A stretch of 64,000 bases of DNA from Culex pipiens pallens (Eukaryota; Arthropoda; Insecta; Diptera; Culicidae), in assembly GCF_016801865.2 (NCBI RefSeq), contig NC_068938.1:62001-126000 (forward strand), given 5' to 3'. Every line of letters starts with the position of its first letter. Position 1 is the stretch's first letter. The notes beneath the pieces were generated by a model. It did no database searches and had not been told where the DNA came from. It saw nothing but the letters and a program-made list of their open reading frames with translations. The translations under genes and the position numbers were made by a program. Below are positions 37,641 to 49,967 of this stretch, piece by piece.

Positions 37641-37915
37641 CTGGGTATTAAAAATATTCTTTGCGATCCAAAAACCATACTCACATGCATTACTTATGGT
37701 TAAAACTTTATAAATTTCCATATCCGAGTTAGGGAAGCGCTTTTTCAGTTGCCAATTTTATGCATTCTGGATACTAGACCTTCCTGTTAAAATTTTTTTT
37801 AACACTTTTGAAAGTTTAATGGGTTACATATCTTCGTTTGTCGCTCTTTGACGTTTCGAGAAAAAACGCATTTTAATGTTTGACCTAGAATAAACAAAAA
37901 CAAGAGCACGCAATG

Positions 37916-39705
37916 TAGGGTACGTTATCCATTAGTGGACCCTTTTACTATAGTGGACTCTCTGAAGGGTTTTTGATGAAAAATTCAATAAAATCGCAAT
38001 TTCAAGCGTGTTGTTGTCTACAAATCTTTTATTTGGCATGTTCAGCATCATTTAAAACAATGTTGGCTGACATTGACGTGTCCTTTCAGCCAAAATAAGT
38101 GTTTTGAGTTCGACATCTGAAATCAGCCATGGCCACTAGCATTTTCACAACAAAACTGCATTTATATTTTATGATTAAATCAACTATCTAATCATTTTTT
38201 GACTGATTATTCAACTTCAGCAGGTCGAAATAATGTAAGTTTAAGGAACTTTACTAAAATAAAGCGAAGAACTGCTAATTTTCGAGCAAAAAATAGAGGG
38301 GTCCAATATAGGACAACGAAAATCCAAACTTTTCCAAAAGTGGACTCCTGTTAATTTTACTTACAAAAATAAATAAAAATGTGTATTAAAGCAAAAGTTT
38401 CTCTGAAACATACAATAAATGCTTGTTGTAATCAACATAAACGCATATTTTTTTCAATTATGAGTATAAATATAGCTGTTTTCATGTTAAAAGTACAAAA
38501 TATGCTGAAGTCGAAAGAATTTATAATTAATCAAAACTTTAGTTAATGATACTTAACTGAAGCATAATAGTTGCAGTTTGGAATGATATTTTAGAATAAT
38601 AAATCAATAACGAAACATTATTTTTAAATAAACATGCGTGGTTTTATCAGCAACTGTAAACAAATCTTTTGTTTAGTTTCGGTCAATCATTTATGTAATT
38701 AATATGGAAAAAAATGCATCAAGATTACTTTTTTCGAATTATTTGTATGTTTACAGTGTTTTTTGAAACGTTTTCTCTGAACTTTTTCGGAAATAAATGT
38801 GTTTAAATGTCTGTTAGGTTGTTTTGTTGTTTGAAGCCAAATTTGTTTACAACACATATTTGTTCATGATGAAAAGTGACCAAAATCCATCCTTTATTCA
38901 TTATATCTATCATTAGACCTACACCATGCATCAAAACATCAAATATCGGTTAAATTTGGTATAAAAATAACAGTTTGCCTAAAGTGGACCCAGGTCCACA
39001 ATCGGATTATGGACCCGGGTCCACTATAGGAAAAGGGGGTCCATAATAGGCAAAAAATCTTTTTTTTTAATGGCTATTTTTCTGCTCAAAAACAAAAAAC
39101 TGATGAAACAAATACTCAAAATTGTTCAAAACACTCCAGATTCCATTATTTGTGCAAAGGGTTATGAAAAAGTTATTTGTGAAAAATGTGCTTCGGCTCT
39201 CCTACACCCAACCGGCGGTCGCATGATTGTGATACATGGCGGCATGAAAGTATATCAGAATCTGCATGAAATCTGTCCTCATGCATTTTTTGCGTTATAG
39301 GGGTATGACATTTTTGCCCGTTACCGACAATTATCGACATTACCGACGGCAGATTGATTGTATTGCAGAAAAAAAAATCTTAACAGAACGAGGATTGAAC
39401 CGTCAACTTCTAGGTTGCTGATCCGACACGCTACCACCGCGCCATGGACGCTTGATGAATTGTGAGGGACAGAGTGCGATCATAATGTTCTCTCTGGAGT
39501 GTTGCTCGGGGACGCACCTGCATTATATGTGTTGGTGAGAACTGCAGATCGCTGACGTGTTTACACGCGGGCAAAAATGATCTACGGGCTTGCTGCAAAA
39601 AAGGTAATAAAATATTACATTTTCTGCAGCAAATCCACTGTTGCAGATTTTGAGATATAGTTTCCCTTTGGGTGTAGGGGGTCCACTAATGGTTAAAATA
39701 CCCTA
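37916..39705. mobile_element. 1.8-kb element with AGGGTA..GGTCCACTAATGG termini
   Basis: The left end TAGGGTA, then CCATTAGTGGACCC, is mirrored by GGGTCCACTAATGG, then TACCCTA, at the right. The GTCCAC/GTGGAC motif recurs through the interior (about 38300, 38340, 38985-39050), again like subterminal binding sites. A tRNA-like SINE piece is nested at 39388-39455. No transposase frame. Confidence 0.78.
39388..39455 (-). mobile_element. tRNA-like SINE head, nested
   Basis: On the minus strand GCGTCCATGGCGCGGTGGTAGCGTG (box A-like) and GACGGTTCAATCCTCG (box B) are spaced as in a tRNA. No SINE core was identified after it. The lack of paired acceptor arms argues against a functional tRNA gene. 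Confidence 0.6.
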
Positions 39706-42700
39706 AACAATAACAAACACGTTTTGTTTGGTTGGCCATTCTGTGCATTTTCCCAGTTTACGGTAGTCGAGCTTGTACCTGTGTCAAACGCGTTCGGACC
39801 TGAAATCCCTTGGGCCAGTTGTTGCACTTTCATCAATTTTCAGGGTGTGTCAAGTTAGGACGACACGATTGAAACTTCGTTCTTAGAAGAGCGACAACAA
39901 TGCTCGGAGTTTTTGCGGTTGTTGTTAAATATCTCAGGATTGAAATCGAATTTTGGGGATCTAAGAAGGTCAACAGGTGAGGCTGCACAAAAAGCAATTT
40001 GACCCAAAATGCATGTTCGACAAGTGAGTACGACAGCGACGATACATGAGTAGTTCTTAACGTTTTTTCCAAATCGACTTTTCATTGTTTTTTGTCTTAT
40101 TTGGATGAAACTATGTCCATACAATTTTGCGAGCCGGTCATTAGAGCTCGAAAATGTGTATCTCTGAAGGGATTTATTAGCAATAAAATATATTAGTTTA
40201 CTTGTTGCTGTGCCGGTTATGCCCTTTACATACAGAGCTGGGGCTCTGTTTTACCTTACAGTGCAGATGAATAGTTTTTTAGAGGTAGTCCCGAGCACTC
40301 TGTTTCACAGATCTTATTAGGACGTTTGCTTTCTTCCATTCTATGCTACTTTGAAGTATTTTCATACAGGCAGGCATCTACAATATTTGGGTGTTTGGAT
40401 CAGGTAAAATGTTGGCAGAAAATCTAAGCATTGCGTCTGTTTGTTAGACAAAGTCGCAATATTGAAAAACGCCTAGCCTTAAAGAACCCTAGATGAGTCA
40501 ATATCAGATGTCTGATGGAAAAACACGCTTTTCCCCAAATTGAGAAGGTCAGTTTTCCGATTTTCAATCCCGTTGTGGGGCCTTCCCGGCAAACCGTGTC
40601 TTGAATATTACAACACCGTACAGTTATTTAGCACATAACGAAGGTTCAAGCGAGTTTTTCCCCAAACAAAATATTATTTTTACTGACTGACCATGTTTAA
40701 AGTAGAAAAATACAAATCTACATTTTGGCTGAAACTGAAACCTTTCACGACTTACAAAAAAAAAATCATACGACAACACATCATTTGAACTTTGAATCTG
40801 TGCTATCACGTTTTTGACCACGCTGGTGCCGTGTTATGGTTGTCTTGCTAAAGCCAGGGTTAATTTAAAAAATAAAGGTAAGGAGGATTATGACTTATGA
40901 TGACTTATGATCCAGTTTTGCATGCCTACACATTTTCATAGGAAAATACGACGACATCTGCCTGGGAACTGGGCAGATGTAACTATTTTTTTAAGTTGAA
41001 TAATCCATGTTACCTAATACTATCGCTATAAGGTGATCCAAACAAGGTTGTTCATGGCACACTACGAAAACAGCACCACAAATGCAATGTGATGTGACAG
41101 CGTGGTGAACCGAACATGCACCGGAAAAAACGAAGCTTGATCTCTTCTTTCAATTAGCTGAAATTATAGGGATTTTTTATCAGAATTTGTCAAATTGTAT
41201 AGACTAACTGCTTCAACATGTTTGATCTAATATTTTTTTTGTATTTTATCCTGTGTTTTATATTATAGTAAGTACATGGCAGTGCTTTTGAAGAAGGTTT
41301 TACTTAATAATTTAAAATAATGTATACATTGCCATACCAAAATGAGAGGGCATCGTAATTTAAATATTCTTTAAATATTTGTCAACTCTCAGAAGGTTGG
41401 AAATTTACTTTCCAACAAACCGCGTGGTCCATGTGCGTTGCAGTTTCAACTGTAAACAATTAAATGTCCTTTTTACCTGCAATAGTATGCCCAGCATGTT
41501 TTGCCGCCAAATTTGTAGTGAGCATCATTTACGCTTGCTTTCAGCTTTACCTCCATTTTTGTTGAAGACCTTGAAAGCGTTGATCGCAAAGGTGTCTTTT
41601 ATACATTGCATGCGATTTTATGTTTACCGTGTACTGATAACAAATTTAGTTTTTTGTTCCACAACACCGGAAGAAGTTTTCGTGATAATTAACACGTATC
41701 CTTGTGGGTGGGACAAATTTGCCTATCATTTTTTTATTCTCAGCTAGCTGTTTTTGCATTTTTGAAAACTGGCAACATTGCACAAGGGGTTTACCGTTTC
41801 GTTGAACATCTTAGGATTGGAATTAAGAAATTTGTGAAGGTTTTTATCGTTTTTAACACGAACAGAATCAAGGAAATTTCAGCTTTAATCATTAACATGG
41901 AAGCATACTATTCCATATTTAGGTAAATGGGACTTACATGCGATTTTACGTCCTTTTGCTTGTCTGCTTTGAACGACGCCTTCCTCTACCTGAGGGTGGT
42001 TAAACATGTTTTTGCCTTATATTAGAGTGCAACAAAACATCAATAATAATTTTGTTGATAGAATCTTTATCGGTACCGATTTCTCGAAAATTTTGCGCCT
42101 CGATTCGAGTCATGTGGAAAAATGACGAAAAAGGATTTTTTTTCCCTTGAAAATGAAATATAGCAGCACTGTACAGACGTTTTAATAGAGAATTAGTATT
42201 GTTAAGAGTCCTCTGTCCAATGCTAAAGCACCTACATTTAGTTCCGTAGACCTTTAACCTCGTGCTTCAATGAAACTTTTAACACATTTTAATGCACGGT
42301 GTTGAATGTTACACCAAAATGGTTTTGCGTTTGGTTTAGACTAGGTGACTCTACTTTATCATTGAAAGTACGCTAGGAAACAGTGGGCCCTATGCATATA
42401 TGACGCCCATTTTGCTGTTATTTCCTGGGCTCTTCTTTTGATGATCTAAATTTAGTGCTCAGAATGAATAAAAGTAATAAATATTACTTACAGCAAATTT
42501 GTTCGATAGAGCATACACATTTTGAGATACGAGAAAATAAGTGTTGTTACGTATTTTCCGCCAAGACTTTTACAAAAATCAGGTGTGCCATAACAGTGCG
42601 CTGACTGTTTGATGTTGCCATTTTGGAATACATCTCGATTTTGAGAAGGATTGTGCCAAACGTTATTTCAAAAGAGAGACGTTGATTCAAATTTTCTGTT

Positions 42701-43599
42701 ATTTTGGATGCTTTAATGATTAAAATCTCTTTTTTGTTAAAAGGTATGTTATTCTCGTTTACAGAAAACGATATAATTTTATCTAATTCTACTTAAAGTA
42801 TGTTAAAATTTCCTAATGATAAGATAACATTCCTAAAAAGTCAATGATCTTTTTAGTAGAATTCAGAAAAATTTAACGTCAGTAACATCAAATTATTTTT
42901 GAAAAATAATCGAATCAGTTTTAAATTTATCTAACGACAGTTTACAAGCTAGTTTGAATTCAAACTATCGTGACAAAAAGTTACACAATCCAAAGAGCTT
43001 ATCTTAGCATTATTTTTACTAATACACTATTTATAAAAAATCATAGTATTCAATGCAATTAGTTAATCCAATAAATACATTATAAGGAGTATTAATAACC
43101 AAAGTAATACTAATCATCAGAGTTGTATCAGTTTCATAGGCATACGGTCTTACAAACTGAAGCATGCTGAACCCTTAGCAAAAACTCATGACGGCAAATC
43201 AATTCCTAGCATCCTCATACTCATGCATCCCTCTTTTTAGGTAAACAAATCCATAACACTCATTTAAAATGATTCTAGAATTTACATGCCAACGAACAAT
43301 GAATTATGGTACAGATATAAGAAATTTTTCAAATAAACTACCTAAAAATTGACGGTAGTTTCAATATTTTACCTGGCTACCAGATATAAGTGACGCCTCT
43401 TGCGAAGCCATCACCATGCTACGTTCTCTTCCCCAAAGCGAAGCAGCAGCACAGTCGTGTTCAAGAGTTCGCCGTGATCGCATCGTTGCTCCCGAGCAAA
43501 ACCTGTGGATTGGCTTTTCAGCAAAGTTGCCTCTCAAATTCTTTTTAAAACAGTTTTACTTATAAGGAAATAGTTTCCTAATACAAAAATCTAATCAAG
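39706..43599. other. Intergenic plus 5' region of the acidic-protein gene
   Basis: No gene recognised. CCCAGTTTACGGTA at about 39751 is a lone terminus of the element family at 36188. From about 43380 base composition becomes more GC-rich and leads into the likely 5'UTR of the gene at 43600. Frames of 74-122 codons at 41379-41926 show no domain. Confidence 0.5.
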
Positions 43600-44918
43600 A
43601 TGAGTTCGGATAACCAAAAAAGTGAAGTCGAGGTTGAGAATGTTGCCGCCGCCGACGAGAAAGCAGAGACCAAGGAAATCAAGGGAGTTAAGCGGCCCGC
43701 TGATGTAAGTATAATTCGAAAAAAATAATGAAACACATGCAAAATAGTTTATAACTGTGGGATAAATATAGTCTATAGAGCCATTTATTTTTTTTTCTGT
43801 ATAAAGACAAGTTTTTTTTTTCTAAACTAGTGAATGTAGAATTTACCGGCCGGTGGTTTACTTTTTTGGTCATTTATATCTATGTGTATTTAAACCAGTT
43901 TAAAAAATACGCGGTAAAATTTTCCTTCCAAGCAATCGATTGTTTCTGCAAACATTTTTAACATAGTCATTTGAACTACCACTTTTGGTGGTTAAATAAT
44001 TTGCTGTAATTTTAGTTTAAAAACATAATTTAACATGGCGGACGAAAGCACGTTTTCCCCTGGCACAATTCTTTTCAAACGATTTTCTTGACAGATTGTT
44101 GTTCGTGTTTGTAGAAATAATTATGTTTTTTTTTTCATCATCGCAGATGTCTTGTTTGTAATACTTGGATATTTATGAAATATCGAAAAATCGTTTTTTT
44201 CCTGGCTTGGCGTCCTTTTCAGTAATTTCGTTTTGAGAGGAGAGTAGCGTGGTATTGGTGAAAAGATATAAGCCCTCGATATAAGTGTTAGTGAGATAGA
44301 ACTTTAACACCAATACAAATGTGAAATTAGCACATGTGAGAAATCTAAGTATGATAGATCATTGGGTTGTTTATATAGGCTAATGTGAAATGAAGCAAAA
44401 ACACCGGCTTCTTGTATCATTGTATTAGTTGAGCAATGAACTTTTATATTTGTGTTACACAAACACGTTTATGGCATTTTAATATTGTATTCTTTTATGA
44501 AGGGTAATTTTATGAGGCGTTTGTTCATTAACATTGTGTTTAATTTTGTGCTTATATTTTTCATTGTAAACTAAATATTCTCATTTGTTTCCTCCCAACA
44601 GGAAAAAACCACAGAATCCAAAAAGGTGAAGAAGGATGAAAATGGCGCGGGAGAAGAAGAAGAAGACGTTGATGATGAAGGCGAGGAAGTGGAAGGAGAA
44701 GATGAAGAGTACGACCTTCCCTATGGTGAAGAGGAGGATATAGAAGCTGAAGGTTAGTTTTTGAATCTGCTTTATTAATCAACCTTATTTGTCGCCGTTT
44801 TCGAAATATCCGTTGAATTGTTACTAATAATTCCAAATTTTCTTTTCTTTATTTTTCAGATGAAGAGGAAGAAGAAGGGGATGAAGTTGATGGAGAAGAG
44901 GAGGATGAAGACGCGTAA
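43600..44918 (+). CDS. Prothymosin-alpha-like acidic nuclear protein
   Basis: Exons 43600-43704, 44602-44752 and 44860-44918 join to 315 nt, 104 residues. The N-terminal third is mixed, then comes KRPADEKTTESKKVKK (about 31-46), a bipartite nuclear localisation signal, then an almost uninterrupted Glu/Asp tail broken by YDLPYG, ending DEDA. Size, charge pattern and nuclear signal resemble prothymosin alpha/parathymosin, which bind linker histones and affect chromatin. In those vertebrate proteins the basic signal is C-terminal; here it precedes the acid tail, so orthology is not certain. Start context is ATCAAGATGA after a more GC-rich leader. An AATAAA lies near 45448. A low-complexity acidic protein could also be a histone chaperone of another family. 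Confidence 0.85.
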
Positions 44919-46257
44919 TGATGAGATACTAAGTAAGAGTGAGACTAAGTAAAATAGAAATAGGTGATTTATTATTTCGATTTGCGTTAAATCTGCAAAT
45001 AATAAGTATATGCAACCATGAACATTGTAAAATTTGTTTGTGTATATATTTTAAAACAACAAAGGAAATCCTACCATAGACAGCAAACATCCAGGTTTAA
45101 GTTTTCGGTTTAAATTATCAAACTTAAGGTCCCAGGTTGTCTTAAATTAGCGATATAGTCAACAGTTGCATGTGTTCCATGCGCTGTTAGGAAAAGCTAA
45201 AACCACCATCAATGTCGTCAATGGACCTGATATTCAGTTGAAAAACATTGATTTTCAGATTGCTTACTTCCACTTAATCTGTTTAATCACGTGGTTATAA
45301 ATACGTTGCAACGGTCAAGCAATTCATACAAAAATCAATCTGACGGTACCGTGTTTATTGTAATGCATTCACACATTTTGGTAAGTGTTAGCATAAATAT
45401 CTGCAAAACATGTATTAGCTCATAACGATAGAGAATTTTGAGCGTCAAATAAAAAGTCTAATTAGGAATCTTTGAAACTACTATGATTAATTTATTTTAT
45501 TGAAGTGCTCCTTATGGGAGAGTCCATCAAGCTTCTCTATTTATTTTAGTTCTTTATTTACATCTAAATATAAAATGTGTAAAGTAACTGATAGCATAAA
45601 CAAGTCATACAACATTTCATTTGCAAACAAAAATAAACATAATCAAAGCAAATATACCTGGCCATTTGTAGTGATTAAATATGCAATAATATACGGTACA
45701 AGATCCCAAACATGAATGCTTTACTGGTTTATTGCAGCGGCATACGGTTGCAAAAATGGCCAAATTTAAACCACAGAGTGCATTTCCCGTCAGCTTTTTT
45801 CAATTCAACAGAACATCCATACATTTAAGTTTCCATGTCTGTGTAGTAGATTTGTTATATTCCCAACAAAATTACAAATTACAATACATAATAGTAAGTT
45901 ACAATAAACAATTGGTTTGAGACTACAGAAGAACGAATTATAAAACACAGGCGATCAATAGTAAGCATACTTTCATGTATTACAGAAATAAACAACATGT
46001 GTTTTTAAGTCTTGTTTTATTTTAACACTGCGTATATCTACTGAATATAAAAAATCTCTACAAGATCGGTTGAAAACAAGATGTTAAATTGGTATCGACT
46101 ACGTTGTTTGAGACATTAATTGCCCAGAGAGTAATTCCAACTCAAAACAGGACATTTTCAGGTACTACACCATATCATTTTTGAGTATATGGAGCCAGTT
46201 GCACTCGACCTTAGAAAAGGTTGTAAGTATCTCGTAATCATTAAATTGACCTCAGGA
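44919..46257. other. 3'UTR and intergenic space
   Basis: Contains the probable 3'UTR of the acidic-protein gene with AATAAA near 45448. Otherwise AT-rich with no recognised gene. Confidence 0.5.
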
Positions 46258-46411
46258 ATATATTCGCCTGATAAGGTCCAGTTTGTGACGATAAACTACC
46301 TTCCCTGTACTAAGCAATCGAAGCCAGAAGGGAAAAGATCACCAGTTGTGTTGGTCCGAGCCGGGTTTTACGAGGCGGAAGCGTTAACGCTCGTGGCTAC
46401 GTGACTCGGTC
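46258..46411 (-). mobile_element. SINE copy (minus strand)
   Basis: On the minus strand it runs from CACGTAGCCACGAGCGTTAACG through CCTCGTAAAACCC, TTTCCCTTCTGG and GTCACAAACTGGACCTTATC, parallel to the fragment at 29655. The 71-codon plus-strand frame 46189-46404 is this repeat and not a gene. Confidence 0.65.
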
Positions 46412-46545
46412 AAACTTGCAACAGCATAAAGTGACGCCGTTTATCGTTTTCAAGAAATTTTCAATATAAAAAAAGGTTTCTGTAGCGTAGCAAGTTTGAA
46501 AATGTCATCTCATATAACGATACATTAGCTGCTGATTTACATAAT

Positions 46546-46551
46546 TTTATT
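46546..46551 (-). terminator. Poly-A signal of the NIM1 gene
   Basis: TTTATT on the plus strand is AATAAA on the minus strand, 20 bp beyond the stop codon of the kinase gene. The position is close but plausible. Confidence 0.5.
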
Positions 46552-46570
46552 TGTTCATCATTGTGTTTGT

Positions 46571-49500
46571 TCAAAGTATGGCACACGTTAAATGATTATT
46601 ATTTCCCTTTTCTTGCCAATTATCTTTTCCTTGAACTGCACTTGATGATCGGTGTGCACCTTTTTTCCTTTGATAGTCAAATTTTTGATCAATATTTAAT
46701 CCTCCATTTGTATTTTTGAAAACTGTCTGTTCTCGCTGTAGCCTGTGGATCATTATTCGATATATTCCTATAATATCACTGCGTGGACCGTTAATGACTG
46801 ATTTGTCAATCATTTCTGAAGTTATTCCAAGACTTTCTAATATTTTGCGAGTTTCATGTTCAAGAGGATGCATTATATTAAGCGTAGCGGTAGGATACAT
46901 GACATGTTTTCCATGTTCTTCATCAATTATTCGTTGCAGGTGGTCTCTGAAATCTCCGGTCGATGTTTCATCACTGTTTTCTTGTTTGTTTGCAAAATCT
47001 AGTGGACTAATTCTCTTTTTTACTAAACGACTAATGGAAAACCTACGATTTCTATTGCTGTCTTTTTGGCTATAGGTATTATTATTCGAGTTATCATTGG
47101 AAAAACATGATTTTTTAAGGTGGTTTGTGCAAGATAATTCTATCTCTATTGGATGTAAAAAGTTGTCTTCTAAAACACTACCTGCGCGTTTGGTGCAACA
47201 TTTAATAGTGCGTAACGATGGTTCATTTGTTTCATTTTGATTGGCAGCACTATTATTTCTGCGACTGGATGATTTAGCTGGAGAATATTGTCGACGTTGG
47301 CCTCTAGTAGAAAAAATCCAAAAATACTTTCTACGCGTCTTAGGAACTTCACTTGTATTATCATCCTCGTTTAACATTTTGGGATTCATACTTGAATCTG
47401 TTTTTCTATTGGTAACATTTTTGAATGTTTCTGCATACTCAAACCATTGGCATTTCAGTAGCTGTTCGATTGTTGGTCGACGGGAAGGTGCCATTACTAA
47501 GATGCGTTCTGAGGATGGAATGTAACAAATAAAATTTTGGTTTGTATTTATTGTTTAAAATAAAGGAGGATCGCATCAACAACAATGCATTTTTTAAAAT
47601 CTATTACTACGGTGTGATTTGTGCGTTGTTCAATGTTTATAATTTTAAATGATTTTGGCGAAAGGTAGAACAAATATTAGTTTTCACAATTTGGCAACAC
47701 TAAATTTGCATATGTTGAAAAACTGTCGCATTGCGCTGTTAAGCACATTAATAAAATTGGGAATCACGAAGAAATCAGTTGAATCCAATGTTACGCTATA
47801 ATTAGGGGCCATCCAAAACAAAAAAAAACACTATTTTAAACTACTATCACCATACGTAATTGACAAATTTCTTGTAAATCCCAGCTTCATGAACGCTTGT
47901 TAAATATTTTTGAATGGTCATTTAATTTTACAAAGTATTGAATACTTACGTATTACTCTACAGCAAGGAAGGCTTAAGGTAGAAGAAATTTCAAACTCTC
48001 CTCTTAGAACGGCTGTTCGGAGTAACGGCACAGTTGACGCTTTAAATGGCATTTTTGCGTGAAGCATAAAATATACCAAAACACCTAATGCCCAGATGTC
48101 AACCTAAAATTATGTTTATTTTTTCAAATAAAATGATGCAAAATAGGATCAGTACACATATTCTAGCAATACTTACTGGACCACCTATGTAATGGTCGTC
48201 ACTAAACAGCTCGGGAGCGGCATATGGTGGTGAACCACAGAATGTATCCAAATGTTGCCATGGACCGTTGATGAGCTGAGTACTGAAACCAAAATCAGCT
48301 AATTTGACTCGATCATCGCTAACCATAAGGACATTTTCTGCCTTTATATCACGGTGAACATATCCCAAATTATGCTGAAAAAGTAATATTATCATATCCT
48401 CGATTAGTATAATAATCGAACTGTTACGTACTAGATGTTTCACAGCCAGTAATAATTGATGGAATATTACTGCAGCATGATACTCTTCCAACGGTCCTTC
48501 TTCAGCAATTCTGTTATATAGTTCTCCACCCTGTACCCACTCACTTATAAGATGTATCTTTCCGAGAGTTTCAATAACTTCGAATAGTCTGAAATTAACA
48601 AGAGCTGGTTAACATTGAATAGGACAGCAAAAAACCAATGGAACGGAGCATATATACAACTTTTAAGCACTGAATCGCAATCGCAATTAATTTCAGCTAG
48701 AATATGACGTTAAACAACAGAAAGAAAATAAGTTAGACTATTCTAGATAGCAATGTTAGTGAAGTTTATGGAAATATTCTCTGAATGTTTTGATTGATTT
48801 TAAAAGGTAAAACTATGCGGAATTCTAAATGGCTTATTGCATCATTAACCGTACCTGAGTATAAAAGGGTGAAATACTGATTCTAGCGTTGTAACTTCCC
48901 TTGAAAGCATTCGAAGCGCTTTAGCATCTAAGCGACTGGTATCAACTACTTTAATTGCAACTTTATCTGAATTTATAATATATATATTGATCAGTGTACA
49001 TTTAAGCAATCAAAATTAAAAAAAAAACGTGACTTACCTTTGGTTAATTGATGAACGGCAAGTTTGACACGTGAAAAATTACCTCTTCCGATGTCTCCAC
49101 AAAACCGATAAAGTCCTATCCTCCGTCCGAGTGCCACCTGGAATGAGAATGTCCAATTACCGAAGAACATGGTTACGGCTTATAAGCAATGCCATTCGAA
49201 ATAGGGAATCGGCTGTACCCAACCCTCTCTTAGATCAATGAAACTTTGTAGACATGTTATCCATGGCTCATATAAACCATTCTTGTGTAGCCATTTGCAC
49301 TCGATGATGACATTTGAGAAGGGCGTATGTTATCGTATCAAAAAGTTGTCAAAGACAAACTTGTAAGAAATTTGCCGAGCTTTCTGAAAAGATTAAACTG
49401 ACACCATTTATATGACATTTTAAAATTTTGGAGAATTTCTCAACTTTGAAGCTAAACGCACTTTTTTTCCGCACAGATTATTTAAAAAAATCCTAAAATG

Positions 49501-49967
49501 TTGAATAAATATATTTTTCTCTTAAGATTTACTCTGTAAAGTTACAAAAAACATGCTTATTTAAAAAAAATGAAAATGTTGTTCTAATCTCTCTGTGTCA
49601 TCGCATATTTGAAAATTGCATTAAATTTTCTATAACATGACATGTCTCTTTTTTAACAATTGCGTAACCCTTTGTGCAAAGTTTCACGCAAATCAAAGAG
49701 GGGTCGAGGCAACTTTTTCCGATTTCGTGTGAGTTGGCAGAGAATGACCCGTATATGTATCATTCTTACATAAACCACTATAATTAATTGAACTTTCATT
49801 ATACCTCTTGTGAGCATCTTGGATCACTCTGCAGGGCAGCGGTAAACCTTTGGTAAATAGGTGTTTTTGGACGTGCAACAGCTTGAATTGCCAGGTTCGG
49901 TTCCACTTGAAAAAAATAAATATAAAAAATCACGTAATGATTTTTATCGACGAAAATTTAACTTACT
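46571..49967 (-). CDS. NIM1: Serine/threonine kinase NIM1 (AMPK-related), 8 exons
   Basis: Coding exons 49967 (A only), 49905-49805, 49137-49038, 48966-48855, 48588-48432, 48374-48177, 48103-47950 and 47508-46571 join to 1761 nt, 586 residues. The kinase domain spans about 45-297: glycine loop GDIGRGNFSRV (48-58), VAIK with Lys73, catalytic HRDIKAEN (Asp166), DFGFS (Asp184), and activation loop LDTFCGSPPYAAPELF with Thr201, the site phosphorylated by LKB1 in AMPK-related kinases. FSR/VKL near the start, GEL..RIAEEG and HYIG.PVDIWALGVLVYF fit NIM1 better than SIK, MARK or NUAK. All catalytic residues are intact. The C-terminal 290 residues are basic, Ser/Asn-rich and without a domain; they are longer than in human NIM1 (436 residues). 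The ATG spans an exon junction, and the 5' exon with a short upstream ORF is non-coding. Confidence 0.93.

Noticed and set aside
41379..41926. Frames of 122 and 74 codons
   Set aside because: AT-rich, no domain, no splice partners.
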